Part shown: positions 17,393-27,900 of the stretch, one piece after another | How the letters are laid out: each line of letters begins with the position of its first letter | Position numbering within the stretch: the stretch's first letter is position 1 | DNA from: Colwellia psychrerythraea | GTDB taxonomy: Bacteria; Pseudomonadota; Gammaproteobacteria; Enterobacterales; Alteromonadaceae | Direction of reading: 5' to 3' | Assembly: GCF_000764185.1 (NCBI RefSeq) | Contig: NZ_JQEC01000040.1 | Coordinates: 62,001-126,000 of the forward strand | Length of the DNA stretch: 64,000 nucleotides | Notes under the pieces: generated by a model | The model's input: only the letters and a program-made list of their open reading frames with translations | Told to the model about the DNA's origin: nothing | Database searches by the model: none | Translations under genes and position numbers: made by a program

Positions 17393-18886
17393 TTATCGAA
17401 TGAATAGTTTATAAACAAGTTGATGAATTTTTTTCCCAAAAGGAGGAAAAAGCAATGAAGTAAAACTTATTCGACCACGTGAAAGTACTGATTTTCCATG
17501 AGAAAAAGTTTTAAAACCTTCAACGCCGTGATATTGCCCCATTCCTGAAGCACCAATGCCACCAAAGGGCAGGTCATCATTAGCGACATGAAAAGCGGCA
17601 TCGTTGATACAAACACCACCTGCGTGGGTTTTTAGTAATATATCCTGTTGAAAATCTTTGTTAAAACTACAAATATAGAGTGCCAGCGGCCTAGCATTCT
17701 TATTAACATAATCAATCGCTTCATTAATATTTTCATAGCCAATAATAGGTAAAAGTGGCCCAAAGATTTCTTCTTGCATGACTAACATGTCATCTCTGAC
17801 ATTAGTAATTACCGTTAGAGGCATTTTACGTTGTGCGGTATTGTCAGCGAGTTCTGTTTTAGCAATCAGTGGCGTGATATTCGCCCCCTTGCCTCTGGCA
17901 TCGTTAAGTAATTTATCTAAGCGTGCCTTTTGCCCATCATTAATAATACTAGTGCAGTCAACATTGTTATTAATAGTGGGATACAGATCTTGATAACATG
18001 TTTTTAATGCCTGAACCAGTGACTCAACCTTAGCTTTGGGACATAAAATATAATCTGGGGCGACACAAGTTTGTCCTGAGTTAAGTGTTTTTCCTAAAAT
18101 AATGCGACTAACAGCAGTATTAATGTCGATATCATTATCAATAATTGTTGGCGATTTCCCACCCAGCTCTAATGTTACCGGTACTAAGTTCTCTGCCGCT
18201 GATTTCATCACTAATCTACCAACGGTTGTTGAGCCAGTGAAAAACAGATGATCAAAAGTCAAAGCTGAAAAAGTCGCTGCCATTTTTACATCACCACTAA
18301 CAATCGCCACTTGTTCTTTGGCAAAGTTTTTACTTATTAGCTCTGCCAATAAAGTCGTGGTATTAGGGGTAAATTCAGACATTTTGATCATCGCGGTATT
18401 ACCCGCAGCTAATGCTGCCGTTAATGGTCCTAATGATAAAAATACCGGGTAATTCCAAGGTGCGATAATACCTATTACGCCTTTAGGCTGATAAATGACA
18501 AAGGCTTTTGCCGGTTGAAATAAAAGACCAACATGTTTCTTTTCTTTTTTCATCCAACGCTTGAGGCGTTTAACTGTGTAATTAATGCCCATTACCGTAC
18601 TAAGGATATCGCCAAGTTTAGAATCATCAGCACTACGGTGACCAAAATCCTTAGACATAGCATCAATAAAAGCTTGTTGATTGTCGATAAGTAAAGCCTT
18701 TAATTTATTCAAACCATCAATTCTTGCTTGGTAGCTAGGATAAGTATTTTGTAAAAAATAACTTTTTTGCGCACTAAATCCTTGCGCTAATGCGTCACTG
18801 GTTGAAATATCATTGCCTGACGAATGAGGCTGTTGAGCTGATATTTCTTCACTAGCTGGCATTGGTATGGCGACATCATTCATCAT
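17393..18886 (-). CDS. Coniferyl-aldehyde-dehydrogenase-type ALDH
   Basis: 497 residues. NAD(P)-dependent aldehyde oxidation to the acid. Catalytic Cys is in LNSGQTCVAPDY, the general-base Glu in LELGGKSP, and the cofactor loop is FTGSTTVGRLVMKSAA. APDY after the Cys and the hydrophobic C-terminal tail (SLLFPPFGKKIHQLVYKLFIR) fit the class-3-like or coniferyl aldehyde group that acts on aromatic or medium and long aliphatic aldehydes and may touch the membrane. It is divergent from the GMC alcohol oxidase at 19120, so the two could turn an alcohol into an acid stepwise. The first about 30 residues look disordered. Confidence 0.88.
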   Translation of the reverse strand: MMNDVAIPMPASEEISAQQPHSSGNDISTSDALAQGFSAQKSYFLQNTYPSYQARIDGLNKLKALLIDNQQAFIDAMSKDFGHRSADDSKLGDILSTVMGINYTVKRLKRWMKKEKKHVGLLFQPAKAFVIYQPKGVIGIIAPWNYPVFLSLGPLTAALAAGNTAMIKMSEFTPNTTTLLAELISKNFAKEQVAIVSGDVKMAATFSALTFDHLFFTGSTTVGRLVMKSAAENLVPVTLELGGKSPTIIDNDIDINTAVSRIILGKTLNSGQTCVAPDYILCPKAKVESLVQALKTCYQDLYPTINNNVDCTSIINDGQKARLDKLLNDARGKGANITPLIAKTELADNTAQRKMPLTVITNVRDDMLVMQEEIFGPLLPIIGYENINEAIDYVNKNARPLALYICSFNKDFQQDILLKTHAGGVCINDAAFHVANDDLPFGGIGASGMGQYHGVEGFKTFSHGKSVLSRGRISFTSLLFPPFGKKIHQLVYKLFIR

Positions 18887-19119
18887 TTTTACCTTTTAAT
18901 AAATAGTTAGCTGAAGCATTATCAGTATTAGGCTCACTTCAGCATTAGTGCACTTAGCATATGGAAAATGAGGCTAAAAGTCAGTAAATATACAAAAATA
19001 GCAGGGAAAATGTGCTTTGTTGAAATATAAAAACTTTGAACAGCCTATAGATATCTGCCTAATAAAACGTTAATTTAGTTATCTGGTACGATCAGTAACA
19101 CTTTTAACAGGGTTAACTT

Positions 19120-20727
19120 ATGACAAGCACACAGACTAAATTTGATTACATTGTTGTTGGCGCCGGCTCTGCTGGTTGTGTGCTTGCAGCACGTTTATCT
19201 GAAGATCCTAATATTTCTGTATGTTTGTTAGAGGCAGGTGGTCCTGATAAAAGTATTTTTATTCACGCCCCTATCGGTTTAGCAGCCATGTTACCTACTA
19301 AACTTCATAATTGGGCCTTCAAAACCATCCCACAACCGGGTTTAAATGGCCGAAAAGGTTATCAACCTAGAGGCAAAACCTTAGGGGGTAGTTCATCTAC
19401 CAATGCCATGTTATATGTACGTGGCAATAAGTGGGATTACGATAACTGGGCCGCACTGGGCAACGACGGCTGGAGCTATAACGATATACTGCCTTACTTT
19501 AAAAAATCTGAAGGCAATGAAGCTTTTAAAGGTGAATATCATAACCAAACGGGTCCATTAGGCGTTTCAAATGCCACTGATGCCAGTGATCTAAATCAAA
19601 TGTTTATTGATTCTTGTGTACAGCAAGGCATTAAACATACAACAGATTGTAATGGACCAGAGCAAGAAGGCGCTTTCTTATATCAACGTACCATCAAAGA
19701 CGGTGAGCGCTGTAGTGCCGCCAAAGCTTTTTTAACGCCAAATAACACACGTAAAAACCTAACCATTATTACCCACGCATTAACTGAAAAAGTACTGTTT
19801 GAAGGTAAATCGGCCGTTGGTGTCCGATACAAAAAAAACAAAGCATCTGTTGATATTCTCTGTAACAAAGAAGTGATCTTAAGTAGTGGTGCCTTTGGCT
19901 CGCCGCAAATTTTAATGTTGTCTGGGGTTGGCGCTAGTACACATTTAACCGATAAAGGCATAACACCTGTACATGATCTGCCTGGGGTTGGCCAAAATTT
20001 ACAAGACCATATTGATTACATACAAACCTTTAAAGTGGCTAGTAAACACGATACTTTTGGCTACTCCGTTAGAGGTAGCCTTAGAGTACTTAAATCAATG
20101 TTTGAATGGCGTAAACATCGCACCGGAAAAGTAACTAGCACCTTCGCAGAATCTGGCGCTTTTTTTAGTACTCAAGAAAATTTAGTGGCCCCTGATGCCC
20201 AGTTGATATTTGTACCTGCTATTGCTGATAATCACGCCAGAACTGTAAACTTTGGTCATGGGTATAGTTGCCATATAACCTTGTTACGCCCTGAAAGTAT
20301 TGGTGAAGTAAAACTGAACAGCAGTAACCCTAAAGATTCACTGGCAATAGATCCTAAGTTTTTTAACCATCAAAGCGACATGGTAATAATTAAACGAGCC
20401 GCTAAAAAAATGCAAAACATTCTGGAAGGTGAAGCTTTTTCCTCTATTCGAAAAGACATGCTTTATCTGGTTGAAAATGGCAATGATGAACAACTGGAGC
20501 ATGATATTCGCAACCGTGCTGATACCCAATATCATCCATGTGGCACTTGTAAAATGGGACCCGCATCCGATGAAATGGCAGTAGTCGACCCACGGCTAAG
20601 AGTTCACGGTATGAAAAACTTACGAGTGGTTGATGCTTCAATCATGCCTAAAATTATCAGCGGCAATACCAATGCACCCACCATAATGATTGGCGAAAAA
20701 GCAGCGGATATGATTTTAAACAATTAA
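19120..20727 (+). CDS. GMC-family FAD alcohol dehydrogenase (AlkJ/BetA-like)
   Basis: 535 residues. The FAD-binding Rossmann motif GAGSAGCVLAARLSE with a following LLEAGG is at the start; GMC signatures 1 (PRGKTLGGSSSTNAMLYVRG) and 2 (SSGAFGSPQILMLSG) are intact, and the catalytic His lies in TQYHPCGTCKMG with the second His/Asn in SGNTNAPT. Members oxidise primary alcohols or choline and pass electrons to quinone. No choline-pathway genes are near, and the divergent aldehyde dehydrogenase favours an aliphatic or aromatic alcohol. It converges on the two-component operon with only a 13-base gap and no clear terminator. Confidence 0.9.
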   Translation: MTSTQTKFDYIVVGAGSAGCVLAARLSEDPNISVCLLEAGGPDKSIFIHAPIGLAAMLPTKLHNWAFKTIPQPGLNGRKGYQPRGKTLGGSSSTNAMLYVRGNKWDYDNWAALGNDGWSYNDILPYFKKSEGNEAFKGEYHNQTGPLGVSNATDASDLNQMFIDSCVQQGIKHTTDCNGPEQEGAFLYQRTIKDGERCSAAKAFLTPNNTRKNLTIITHALTEKVLFEGKSAVGVRYKKNKASVDILCNKEVILSSGAFGSPQILMLSGVGASTHLTDKGITPVHDLPGVGQNLQDHIDYIQTFKVASKHDTFGYSVRGSLRVLKSMFEWRKHRTGKVTSTFAESGAFFSTQENLVAPDAQLIFVPAIADNHARTVNFGHGYSCHITLLRPESIGEVKLNSSNPKDSLAIDPKFFNHQSDMVIIKRAAKKMQNILEGEAFSSIRKDMLYLVENGNDEQLEHDIRNRADTQYHPCGTCKMGPASDEMAVVDPRLRVHGMKNLRVVDASIMPKIISGNTNAPTIMIGEKAADMILNN

Positions 20728-20740
20728 TATTTTAATAGGG

Positions 20741-21409
20741 TCAATTAATTGGAGCTATATAACGATAACCTGCACCATAAACAGACTCGACAACAACGTC
20801 ACTGATGCCAAGTGACTTAATTTTATTACGAATATTTTTCACGTGAGCGTCCACAGTACGGTCTGAAATGTCGCGCATATCAGGATACGCGAGGTCCAAA
20901 ATTTGTGCTCGAGAATAAATCCGCTCTGGGCTTTGGTATAGTAAGTTAAATAAATTAAATTCTAAGTAAGTAAGCTCAATAACGTTTTTTAAATAACGTA
21001 CCTTTAACGTTTCTACATCAAGGTTAAAGTTATTTGTAACAGTATTTCTATTAGTTCTTTTTAATATGGCTTTAATACGTAGCATTAATTCCATAGCGCT
21101 AAATGGTTTACAAACATAATCATCAGCGCCAGCTTCTAAGCCAACCAATCTATCTATTTCTTCCACTTTCGCGGTAAGCATAATAATGGGCACATCTGAA
21201 AAGGCCCTAATATCTTTACAGCACTCGGTGCCATTTTTTATAGGTAGCATTAAGTCTAATAATACTAGATCTGGTTGATCTTTCTTCACCGTCTCAACAA
21301 CAAATTCCCCCGTCGTTAAATGAGTTGCTTTATAGCTTTGTGCTTCAAGAAAAAGTAAAACACTTTCAGCTATCTCTACATCATCTTCAACTAATAAAAT
21401 ATGCGACAT
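20741..21409 (-). CDS. OmpR-family response regulator (BaeR-like)
   Basis: 222 residues. Receiver domain with acidic pocket EDDVEIAE, phospho-acceptor Asp in LVLLDLMLP and Lys in YVCKPFSAMEL; then a winged-helix effector with TYLEFNLFNLLYQSPERIYSRAQILD and DRTVDAHVKNIRNKI, close in style to BaeR. It binds DNA as a tandem dimer, usually on 11-bp direct repeats. It follows its kinase by 3 bases. The shared 11-bp direct repeat before the genes at 24145, 24978, 29491 and 33816 is a natural target; that link is my inference. Confidence 0.92.
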   Translation of the reverse strand: MSHILLVEDDVEIAESVLLFLEAQSYKATHLTTGEFVVETVKKDQPDLVLLDLMLPIKNGTECCKDIRAFSDVPIIMLTAKVEEIDRLVGLEAGADDYVCKPFSAMELMLRIKAILKRTNRNTVTNNFNLDVETLKVRYLKNVIELTYLEFNLFNLLYQSPERIYSRAQILDLAYPDMRDISDRTVDAHVKNIRNKIKSLGISDVVVESVYGAGYRYIAPIN

Positions 21410-21412
21410 TGT

Positions 21413-23548
21413 TTACTCCACCAATAGTGGTAACTTAACGGTAATGGCTAAGCCACCCAGTTTACTGTTTGTTGCAGCAATACTTCCTTGATGCGCTTCA
21501 ATGATACTTCGACAAATCGCTAGCCCTAAGCCAGAGCCTCCGGTTGCTCTACTGCGTGAGGATTCTACTCTAAATAAACGCTCAAATATTTGCGTTAAGT
21601 TTTCTTTAGCAACACCTGGCGAGCTATCTTCTATACGTATGCTTAAGTTATTGCCCAGAATAATCACGGATATAGCAATTTCCCCAGGCTTGTCTGTATA
21701 AGCAATACTATTATGGATTAAATTACTTAACAGTTGCTTAATTTTACTCTCGTCAAATCGTAAGGTTAAATCTTTGGGAATGTTAAGGTTTTCCTGCCAT
21801 GTGAAACCATTACTATCAACAATTTCAGCAAACTCTTTCGACCAAACAGACAAGCTTTCTAAGCAATTATACGTATGAATATCTAGATTCAATGCGCCAA
21901 TATCTGACTGAGCAAGTTGATAGATGTCACTGATCATATGATTAATTTCACCTATTTTTTGCAACAAACTCTCATAAGAAGCATCAACATCCTTTACCAA
22001 ATTATGCTGTAACGCTTCAACTTTTAAACTCAGTACCGACAAAGGAGTACGTAATTCGTGAGAGACATCAGCAAGTAGTTGATTCTTTTTATCAACCAAT
22101 TCAGCCATCAAGTTGGCTCGCTCATGCACTAATTGCTGTTTTTGCTTTTGTCGATAGATGAAAAAGCTAACAGTTAACAAGAAGATAATTAAACCCGCAA
22201 GCCATAAATTTCGCTCATTATCCTTTTGTTTTAGTTCCAGTAACTGTAATTCATTGTCTTTGGTCAATAACTCTATTTGTTTTTCTTTTTTAGCGGATTG
22301 AAATCTATTTTCTGTTTGTTCATTCTTTTCAGATACTTCTTTTTTGCTATTACTTTCCTCAAGTTCTGCTGAAATTAATAAATGTTGATAGGCATTTTGA
22401 TAATCTTCATGGCTTGCGTAAATTTGCGCTAACGAGCCTTCAATTTGTGCAACGGCTATATCATTCTTAACTATTTTTGCTTTTTCTAGTGCAAGCTTTG
22501 CAAAAGAGAGTGCTTTATCATTATGTTTTAAATACCAATGAGACATGGCAAGCCCAAGTGCAATTTGATGAATTTCATCATCACTTTTCACTTTTTCAGC
22601 AGAAATCATTGCTTTTGAATATTCACCTATCGCTTGTTGATATTCTTTTTGCTCTAAATAGATATTGCCACTGGTAATTAATTCATCCTTTAAATGAATA
22701 TCTTTACCAGTGCTTTTAAGTATTGTTATCGCTTGTTGGATGGCCGTTTGTGCTTCATCCAACCGATTTAACTTTCTAAATGTCCGCGCCAACATGGTTT
22801 TGGCTTTGGCAATATAAAATGTATTGTTAGTTTTTTCGTGCGTACTGATTGCACTTTCATAATAGGGAATAGCCGTTTCGAAATTTCCCATCAAACCATA
22901 AATTTCAGCTATTTGTGCTTCTGTAACCGCTGCGGCCGTAGCTTTATTCAATTTTAAATTAAAATCTCTTGAAGCGGTTAAATATTCTAAAGCAATATCT
23001 AAATCACCTAACTGGGTATAAATCATCGCAAGGTTATGCAAAGACGTTGCTTCATTCTCGACGACCTTGCCCAATCGAGAAAACTCTAATGCTTGCTTAA
23101 AATGACTAAGCGCTGTTCCGGTATCACCTGTGTATAACGCAACAGCGCCTAGAGCTGTCACAGCATTGTGCTGTCTTCTATAGTTTTTTGCTGCTTGCCC
23201 TTTGGTGAATGCTATGTCTCCATGTTGCTGTGCCAGTTCATATTTCCCCTTTGTGATATACACCCAAGCGATATTGGTATACAAGTCACTCTCTGAAACT
23301 AAATCAGTATGGTTTTTCAAAAGGTTAATAGCTAAATTAAAATAATGAAGTGCGGTGTCAGGGTTGTTTTGTTTTTCTTGCGACGTAATAGCTGTATATG
23401 CTTTCAACAACTCGATACCACTGAGCTCTTCAATTTTTTCTTGATGTGTAGCAATATTTTCAGCTAGCTTATTTTGCTCAGCATCTGCTGCTATTGACGA
23501 AATGGGAAAGAACAATAAAATTAACACTGTTAAAATATATTTTTGCAT
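21413..23548 (-). CDS. Sensor histidine kinase with periplasmic TPR domain
   Basis: 711 residues. A signal peptide (residues 1-21) exports a long TPR solenoid, about residues 45-390, with repeats such as ALSHFKQALEFSRLG and AIPYYESAISTHEKT. A charged coiled coil (about 395-440) leads to one membrane helix (LWLAGLIIFLLTVSFFIY). The cytoplasmic part has the HisKA box DVSHELRTPLSVLSL, N box NLIHNSIAYTD, a BaeS-like G1 (IEDSSPGV) and GGSGLGLAICRSIIEAH. The TPRs imply sensing of a protein or peptide partner in the periplasm. Operon: kinase, then response regulator 3 bases later. The lone receiver at 23607 lies upstream on the same strand. Confidence 0.9.
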   Translation of the reverse strand: MQKYILTVLILLFFPISSIAADAEQNKLAENIATHQEKIEELSGIELLKAYTAITSQEKQNNPDTALHYFNLAINLLKNHTDLVSESDLYTNIAWVYITKGKYELAQQHGDIAFTKGQAAKNYRRQHNAVTALGAVALYTGDTGTALSHFKQALEFSRLGKVVENEATSLHNLAMIYTQLGDLDIALEYLTASRDFNLKLNKATAAAVTEAQIAEIYGLMGNFETAIPYYESAISTHEKTNNTFYIAKAKTMLARTFRKLNRLDEAQTAIQQAITILKSTGKDIHLKDELITSGNIYLEQKEYQQAIGEYSKAMISAEKVKSDDEIHQIALGLAMSHWYLKHNDKALSFAKLALEKAKIVKNDIAVAQIEGSLAQIYASHEDYQNAYQHLLISAELEESNSKKEVSEKNEQTENRFQSAKKEKQIELLTKDNELQLLELKQKDNERNLWLAGLIIFLLTVSFFIYRQKQKQQLVHERANLMAELVDKKNQLLADVSHELRTPLSVLSLKVEALQHNLVKDVDASYESLLQKIGEINHMISDIYQLAQSDIGALNLDIHTYNCLESLSVWSKEFAEIVDSNGFTWQENLNIPKDLTLRFDESKIKQLLSNLIHNSIAYTDKPGEIAISVIILGNNLSIRIEDSSPGVAKENLTQIFERLFRVESSRSRATGGSGLGLAICRSIIEAHQGSIAATNSKLGGLAITVKLPLLVE

Positions 23549-23606
23549 TACCTTTACCTTGGCCAGTTATAACTTTTTAACAAATATGTACTTGATACTT
23601 TAACAG

Positions 23607-23969
23607 CTACATACAGCGTTTCATTACCGAGTTTATCCTCAAATACAATTCTTTAATGCTAAAAGGTTTATAGAGAATATCGTCTATGTCTAGAGAGTAT
23701 AACTCTATGACACTCTTAGTAGACTTGTTAGCAGTAATAATAATTATAGGTAAGTCAGAAAATATGCGAATCTGTTTACAGACTTCAGCTCCTGATAGGT
23801 AAGGTAAAGATAAATCTAATAATACAATATCAGGAAGATTTTCTTTCACTAACCCAACAGCTAGATCACCTCTTTCGCAGCTTGAAACCACAAAGTCTTT
23901 GGCTTCAAGTAATAATGTTAATGGTTTTATTATCTCGATGTCATCTTCAATAATTAAAATATGATTCAT
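23607..23969 (-). CDS. Stand-alone receiver-domain protein
   Basis: About 120 residues from ATG 23969; a TTG at 24008 is in frame but unlikely. Only a CheY-like domain is present: acidic pair IIEDDIEI, phospho-Asp in IVLLDLSLP, Thr in IIIITANKS and Lys in DILYKPFSIKEL. No DNA-binding domain follows: the chain stops at SVMKRCM. Its sequence resembles the receiver of the regulator at 20741, so it may be a truncated duplicate that acts as a phosphate sink or competitor for the TPR kinase. Its gene precedes the kinase by 58 bases and may be cotranscribed. Confidence 0.88.
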   Translation of the reverse strand: MNHILIIEDDIEIIKPLTLLLEAKDFVVSSCERGDLAVGLVKENLPDIVLLDLSLPYLSGAEVCKQIRIFSDLPIIIITANKSTKSVIELYSLDIDDILYKPFSIKELYLRINSVMKRCM

Positions 23970-24070
23970 TTTCTTCGTAAGGTGATTATTTATCAATAAT
24001 CCATTCAATCATATAATTTAGAAGATAATATGAATTCGAGATTGGTTTTCATCATTTACTTTATAAGTTC

Positions 24071-24103
24071 CTTCGTATTCACTTCACATTTTCTGGTTAA
24101 TCT
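24071..24103 (+). promoter_or_regulatory. Shared-motif promoter A (PEP-CTERM gene 1)
   Basis: CTTC at 24071, then 7 bases, then CTTCACATTT to 24091: an 11-bp direct repeat of CTTCnnA. The -10 is TAATCT at 24098-24103, exactly 27 bases after the motif start. The same arrangement occurs at 24873, 29388 and 33720. Like PhoB sites, the repeat takes the place of a -35 box, which suggests activation by an OmpR-family regulator. Confidence 0.7.
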
Positions 24104-24140
24104 CTCCATTCATAAATGGTTTACATCAAAAAATGGAGAG
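24102..24140 (+). promoter_or_regulatory. Hairpin that can hide the ribosome site
   Basis: CTCTCCATT (24102-24110) is the exact complement of AATGGAGAG (24132-24140), and the latter contains the Shine-Dalgarno GGAGAG of the PEP-CTERM gene starting at GTG 24145. If the transcript begins upstream of 24102 the hairpin could lower translation; the predicted start near 24110 would remove the 5' arm. Confidence 0.4.
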
Positions 24141-24144
24141 AATA

Positions 24145-24807
24145 GTGAACAAGCTCAATAGAAAAATTTTTAGCTTAATTATCAGCTTATCAGTAACGTT
24201 AGCAGCAATAACTTCAGCAAACGCGGGGATTATTACGGAAGAATGGAGTGCCATACTCACCAGCGCAGATCGTAATAACTTGCCTGAAGGAGAGCTATAT
24301 ACTTGGCAAGTTACTTATGATGACAGTGCAACCGTAGCTTATGTTAGCTCGGATGGTGTAGATCAACTGTATAATACTGCTGATGACTTTATTATCACCT
24401 CAATTAATGCCAGCAGTCGATACCCAATATACGGCAATATCATTGACTCAACTATTGGCAGCGTTATTGATGAGTTAAGACGCGATATCGCCAGTTCACT
24501 TGCACCTAGTGACGAACTTAGCTTTTGGAACAAAAATAACTCCCACCACAATTCCTCTTATTCGAAAGGCAATAGCCGTAATGTTGAATGGAGTATTGAT
24601 GATGCAGATTTTCGCATGGTGCACGACTCTTTTGACTACGCCAGTTTCAATTATTACTACGCTTTAAACGGCGTGAATAAATACAGCACATTATTTTTTA
24701 ATAACCTAACACTAAATAGCGTAAGCCAAATACCAGAGCCAACTAGTGCGATAATATTATTAACGGCGCTTGCCGGTTTAGCCCGCCAAAGATATTACAA
24801 AAAATAG
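24145..24807 (+). CDS. PEP-CTERM sorted exported protein 1
   Basis: 220 residues from GTG 24145, four bases after GGAGAG; the upstream in-frame ATG at 24133 would put charged residues before the signal peptide and lies on the ribosome site. The signal peptide ends NANAG or SANAG. The C-terminus is a standard sorting tag: PEPTSAIILL, a hydrophobic helix and a basic end (ARQRYYKK), recognised and cut by an exosortase, which is not in this window. The mature part (about 170 residues) is Asp/Asn/Ser/Tyr rich, has no Cys, and matches no family I know. It has promoter A and sits beside the two-component genes. Confidence 0.85.
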   Translation: MNKLNRKIFSLIISLSVTLAAITSANAGIITEEWSAILTSADRNNLPEGELYTWQVTYDDSATVAYVSSDGVDQLYNTADDFIITSINASSRYPIYGNIIDSTIGSVIDELRRDIASSLAPSDELSFWNKNNSHHNSSYSKGNSRNVEWSIDDADFRMVHDSFDYASFNYYYALNGVNKYSTLFFNNLTLNSVSQIPEPTSAIILLTALAGLARQRYYKK

Positions 24808-24872
24808 CCAAGTAAATTACACAATGTAAATAAGCAAAAGTGACGACTCTCTTTTGCTTATTTATTTCCCCT

Positions 24873-24905
24873 CTTCTTATTCAATTCACATTTATTCAAT
24901 AGACT
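24873..24905 (+). promoter_or_regulatory. Shared-motif promoter B (calcium-repeat protein 1)
   Basis: CTTC at 24873, 7 bases, ATTCACATTT to 24893, then a -10 TAGACT at 24900-24905 (motif start plus 27). Same architecture as promoters A, C and D; 72 bases from the -10 to the start codon. Confidence 0.7.
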
Positions 24906-24977
24906 ACCAACTTAGATACTCCCCTTGCTTTTTAGCCATTAAGTAAGACTCCTTCCTGACGAACTATTGAGGCCTAT

Positions 24978-27900
24978 ATGACTCGAAAATTTAACTTATC
25001 AATGCTGAGCCTTGCTATGGCCTCAGTTGGCTTAACGGCTTTATCTGCAACAGCAGAACAAGCTGAACGTCCTGAATATTTGGATATGACACAACAACAA
25101 AGAACTGAATATGTCACTGAGATTCAAAGTTTTGACTATGGCATTTTAATTGAATCAGACAGTGCTGATTATTCGCAGTATTACAGTGGTGGCGCTTATG
25201 CCGCGACAACCGTAATGGGCTGGGCAGGCATGAGTACTGCCGGAACTTACGGTGCTTATTATGCACTAGAGTGGGTTGGCTATATTATCAGTGAAAGTTT
25301 AGAGCGAGCTGGACACGATAAAGAAGCAGCTTACTTCCCACATTCAGATCAATTTGATATTGACTTAGACTACAGTAATGCTGATCCAAATGGTGACTTT
25401 GGTAATAACCTACTATTTGCCGTGGACTACGCAACAGGTGGTGATTCAACCGTAGTGATGGAAGTTGTTGCTGATGCAACCGCAAGCATGGGTTATGGCA
25501 TGTATAAAGGCTTTGAAAGCAATGTACATCTAATGTATTACGTTTACGATGACTTAAAAGAAGATACCGTCGAAGAAACGGCTACAAATATCGTTTGTAA
25601 AATACCAAGTGTCCCCTGTGATAGCAGTGATAATAGAGTATCTCCTTATACCTCGGTAAATCGTGCCACACATGGTTACGATGAATTTCAAACCATGTAT
25701 GTAGCAAACCGCTCTTCACGTTATTACCGTAGCTACTTATTCGACATGATGAATAAACAAGGTGGTTTCACCAACTTTGAACAAGTAGCTACAGGCAATG
25801 GTAATGATTATATCTTTGGTAGTAATGTTGCATATGGCGGAGGTGGTAATGATACCTTTGTCGATGTCATTAATGCCTACGGTGATTCTACTTTATACGG
25901 CCGTTCTAACGGTAATGGTGCTAAAAAAGACGTAATTGTACGTGCAACTAATGCTTATGGCGGTGAAGGTGACGACACCATCATTGATAGCCGCACAGCT
26001 AAAGGGCAAAGTGGTGATGACCTCATCATCAATGCAGTAAATGGCTACGGTGGTGATGGTGACGATACTATTCAAGACTCAAACACTGCCTATGGTGGCA
26101 ACGGTAATGATAACCTATGGGGTAATGCACGTAACTTTGGTAATGATGGTGATGATAGGTTAATCGGCTCAGACGCTCTATCACAATGGCATTGGGGTGG
26201 TGACGGCAACGATATCATCCAAGGCAATGGCGGTAATGATCAAATCTTCGGTGAAAATGGTTACGATATACTAAGTGAAGTGGTTGAAGAAAATACCTAT
26301 AACTTAGTTGATGGTGGTGCAGATGAAGACTCACTGCGCTTAGTGCTTAAAAACAGTTCAGATCTTTATATAGATTTTTCTAACTCATCCACAATAACTA
26401 ATGACATTCCAAGCTTTGATTTTGCCATTGTTGGTGATGATACAATGCTACCACTCGTAACGGTAAAAAATGTTGAAACACTGTTGTTTGATGATCAAAG
26501 CAGTTCAACCTTTGTCGTTGATTTTACTGGTTTGCCACAAGCGATTACTTATGAAGGCAACGCCTTAGCTAATACCGTTCATGGTGGTGAGAATCACGAT
26601 TTAATTCGTGGAGAAAAAGGCCGTGATACGCTGTATGGCGGTAATGGAAATGATACCTTAGACGGTGGTTCTTGGCCGGATCGCCTTTATGGTGAAGCTG
26701 GGCATGACAGTCTATTCCCTGGTTTAGGTAACGACTATGTTGATGGTGGGGAAGGTACTGATACTGTAAGTTATGCTAACCTACCTGATAGCATTGATGC
26801 TGATTTAAGTAGCGGTATTGTCGCTCAAGTCAGCAATAATCGTACTGATACCCTAATCAATATTGAAAACCTCATTGCAACTAATTTCAACGATACCATT
26901 ACCGGTGACTCACAGGATAACCTATTAGTGGGCGGTTTAGGTGACGATATCATTGATGGTGGTGACGGTGATGATACCTTAGTGGCAGTTGAAGGTGATG
27001 ATACATTAACCGGTGGCCATGGCGCAGATACCTTCGAGCTAGCGCATTTTAGAAGTAACGTACAAATCACCGATTATAATCATAGTGAAGGTGATGTTAT
27101 TCAGCTTGATGTTTATGCCTTAGGTATACCATTGGATGAAAATGGTGAGGCTATCATCAGTTCATATGGTGGTACACAAGGAGGACGCTATCATGCAATT
27201 TACCATAACTACCATGCTAAAACCGTGCAACTTGTTATCCCATCAGGGGAAGTACGTAATATTGCCACCCTACAAGCTGGGCATGACTTCAGTACTAACC
27301 AAATTAAATTTATTAACCGCGATCCAGCTTTGTTATACAAAACCGAAGCTAATACCACTGTTAATGTGGCACCGCCTAAATATAAATTCTTAGCGAACAA
27401 TAATGTTGGCAACTTAAACCAAAATTGGCAAACCAGAAATATCAGTAGTAAAGCCTTTGCCGACCCTATGGTATTTACATCACCCCCTACTTTTAACGGT
27501 GATGATGGTGGTGTAATTCGTTTAAGCAATATTGATAGCGATGGTTTCAGTGTTGCCTTTAATGAATGGGATCACCTTGATAATCAACATGTGTCTGAGC
27601 GCTTTGATTACTTAGTATTAGACAAAGGTCCTGTCACTATGACCGATGGTACGCTTATTGAAGTAGGCGAGTTTAGCCATGATGGCACAGGTGAGTGGCG
27701 CGATGTTGGTTTTACCGATAACTTTAGTCAAGCTCCCTATGTGTTCTTGAGTATCCAAACTTTCTACGGTACGCAACCAGTGGTAGCAGTAGTTAAAGAC
27801 ATTACTAAGGATGGTTTTAAGGCCGCATTAATGGAAGAAGAAGCGTTAATGGATGGCCATGCCATTGAAAGCATTTCATATATTGCAATTCAGCCAGCTA

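Noticed and set aside
23607-24008. Longer receiver protein starting at TTG 24008
   Set aside because: The receiver fold begins at ATG 23969; the 13 extra residues have no ribosome site and no family counterpart.
25830-26174. DNA repeat array, considered as CRISPR or minisatellite
   Set aside because: The 45-base period comes from protein repeats (15 residues each) with varied third codon bases; no identical repeats or spacers.
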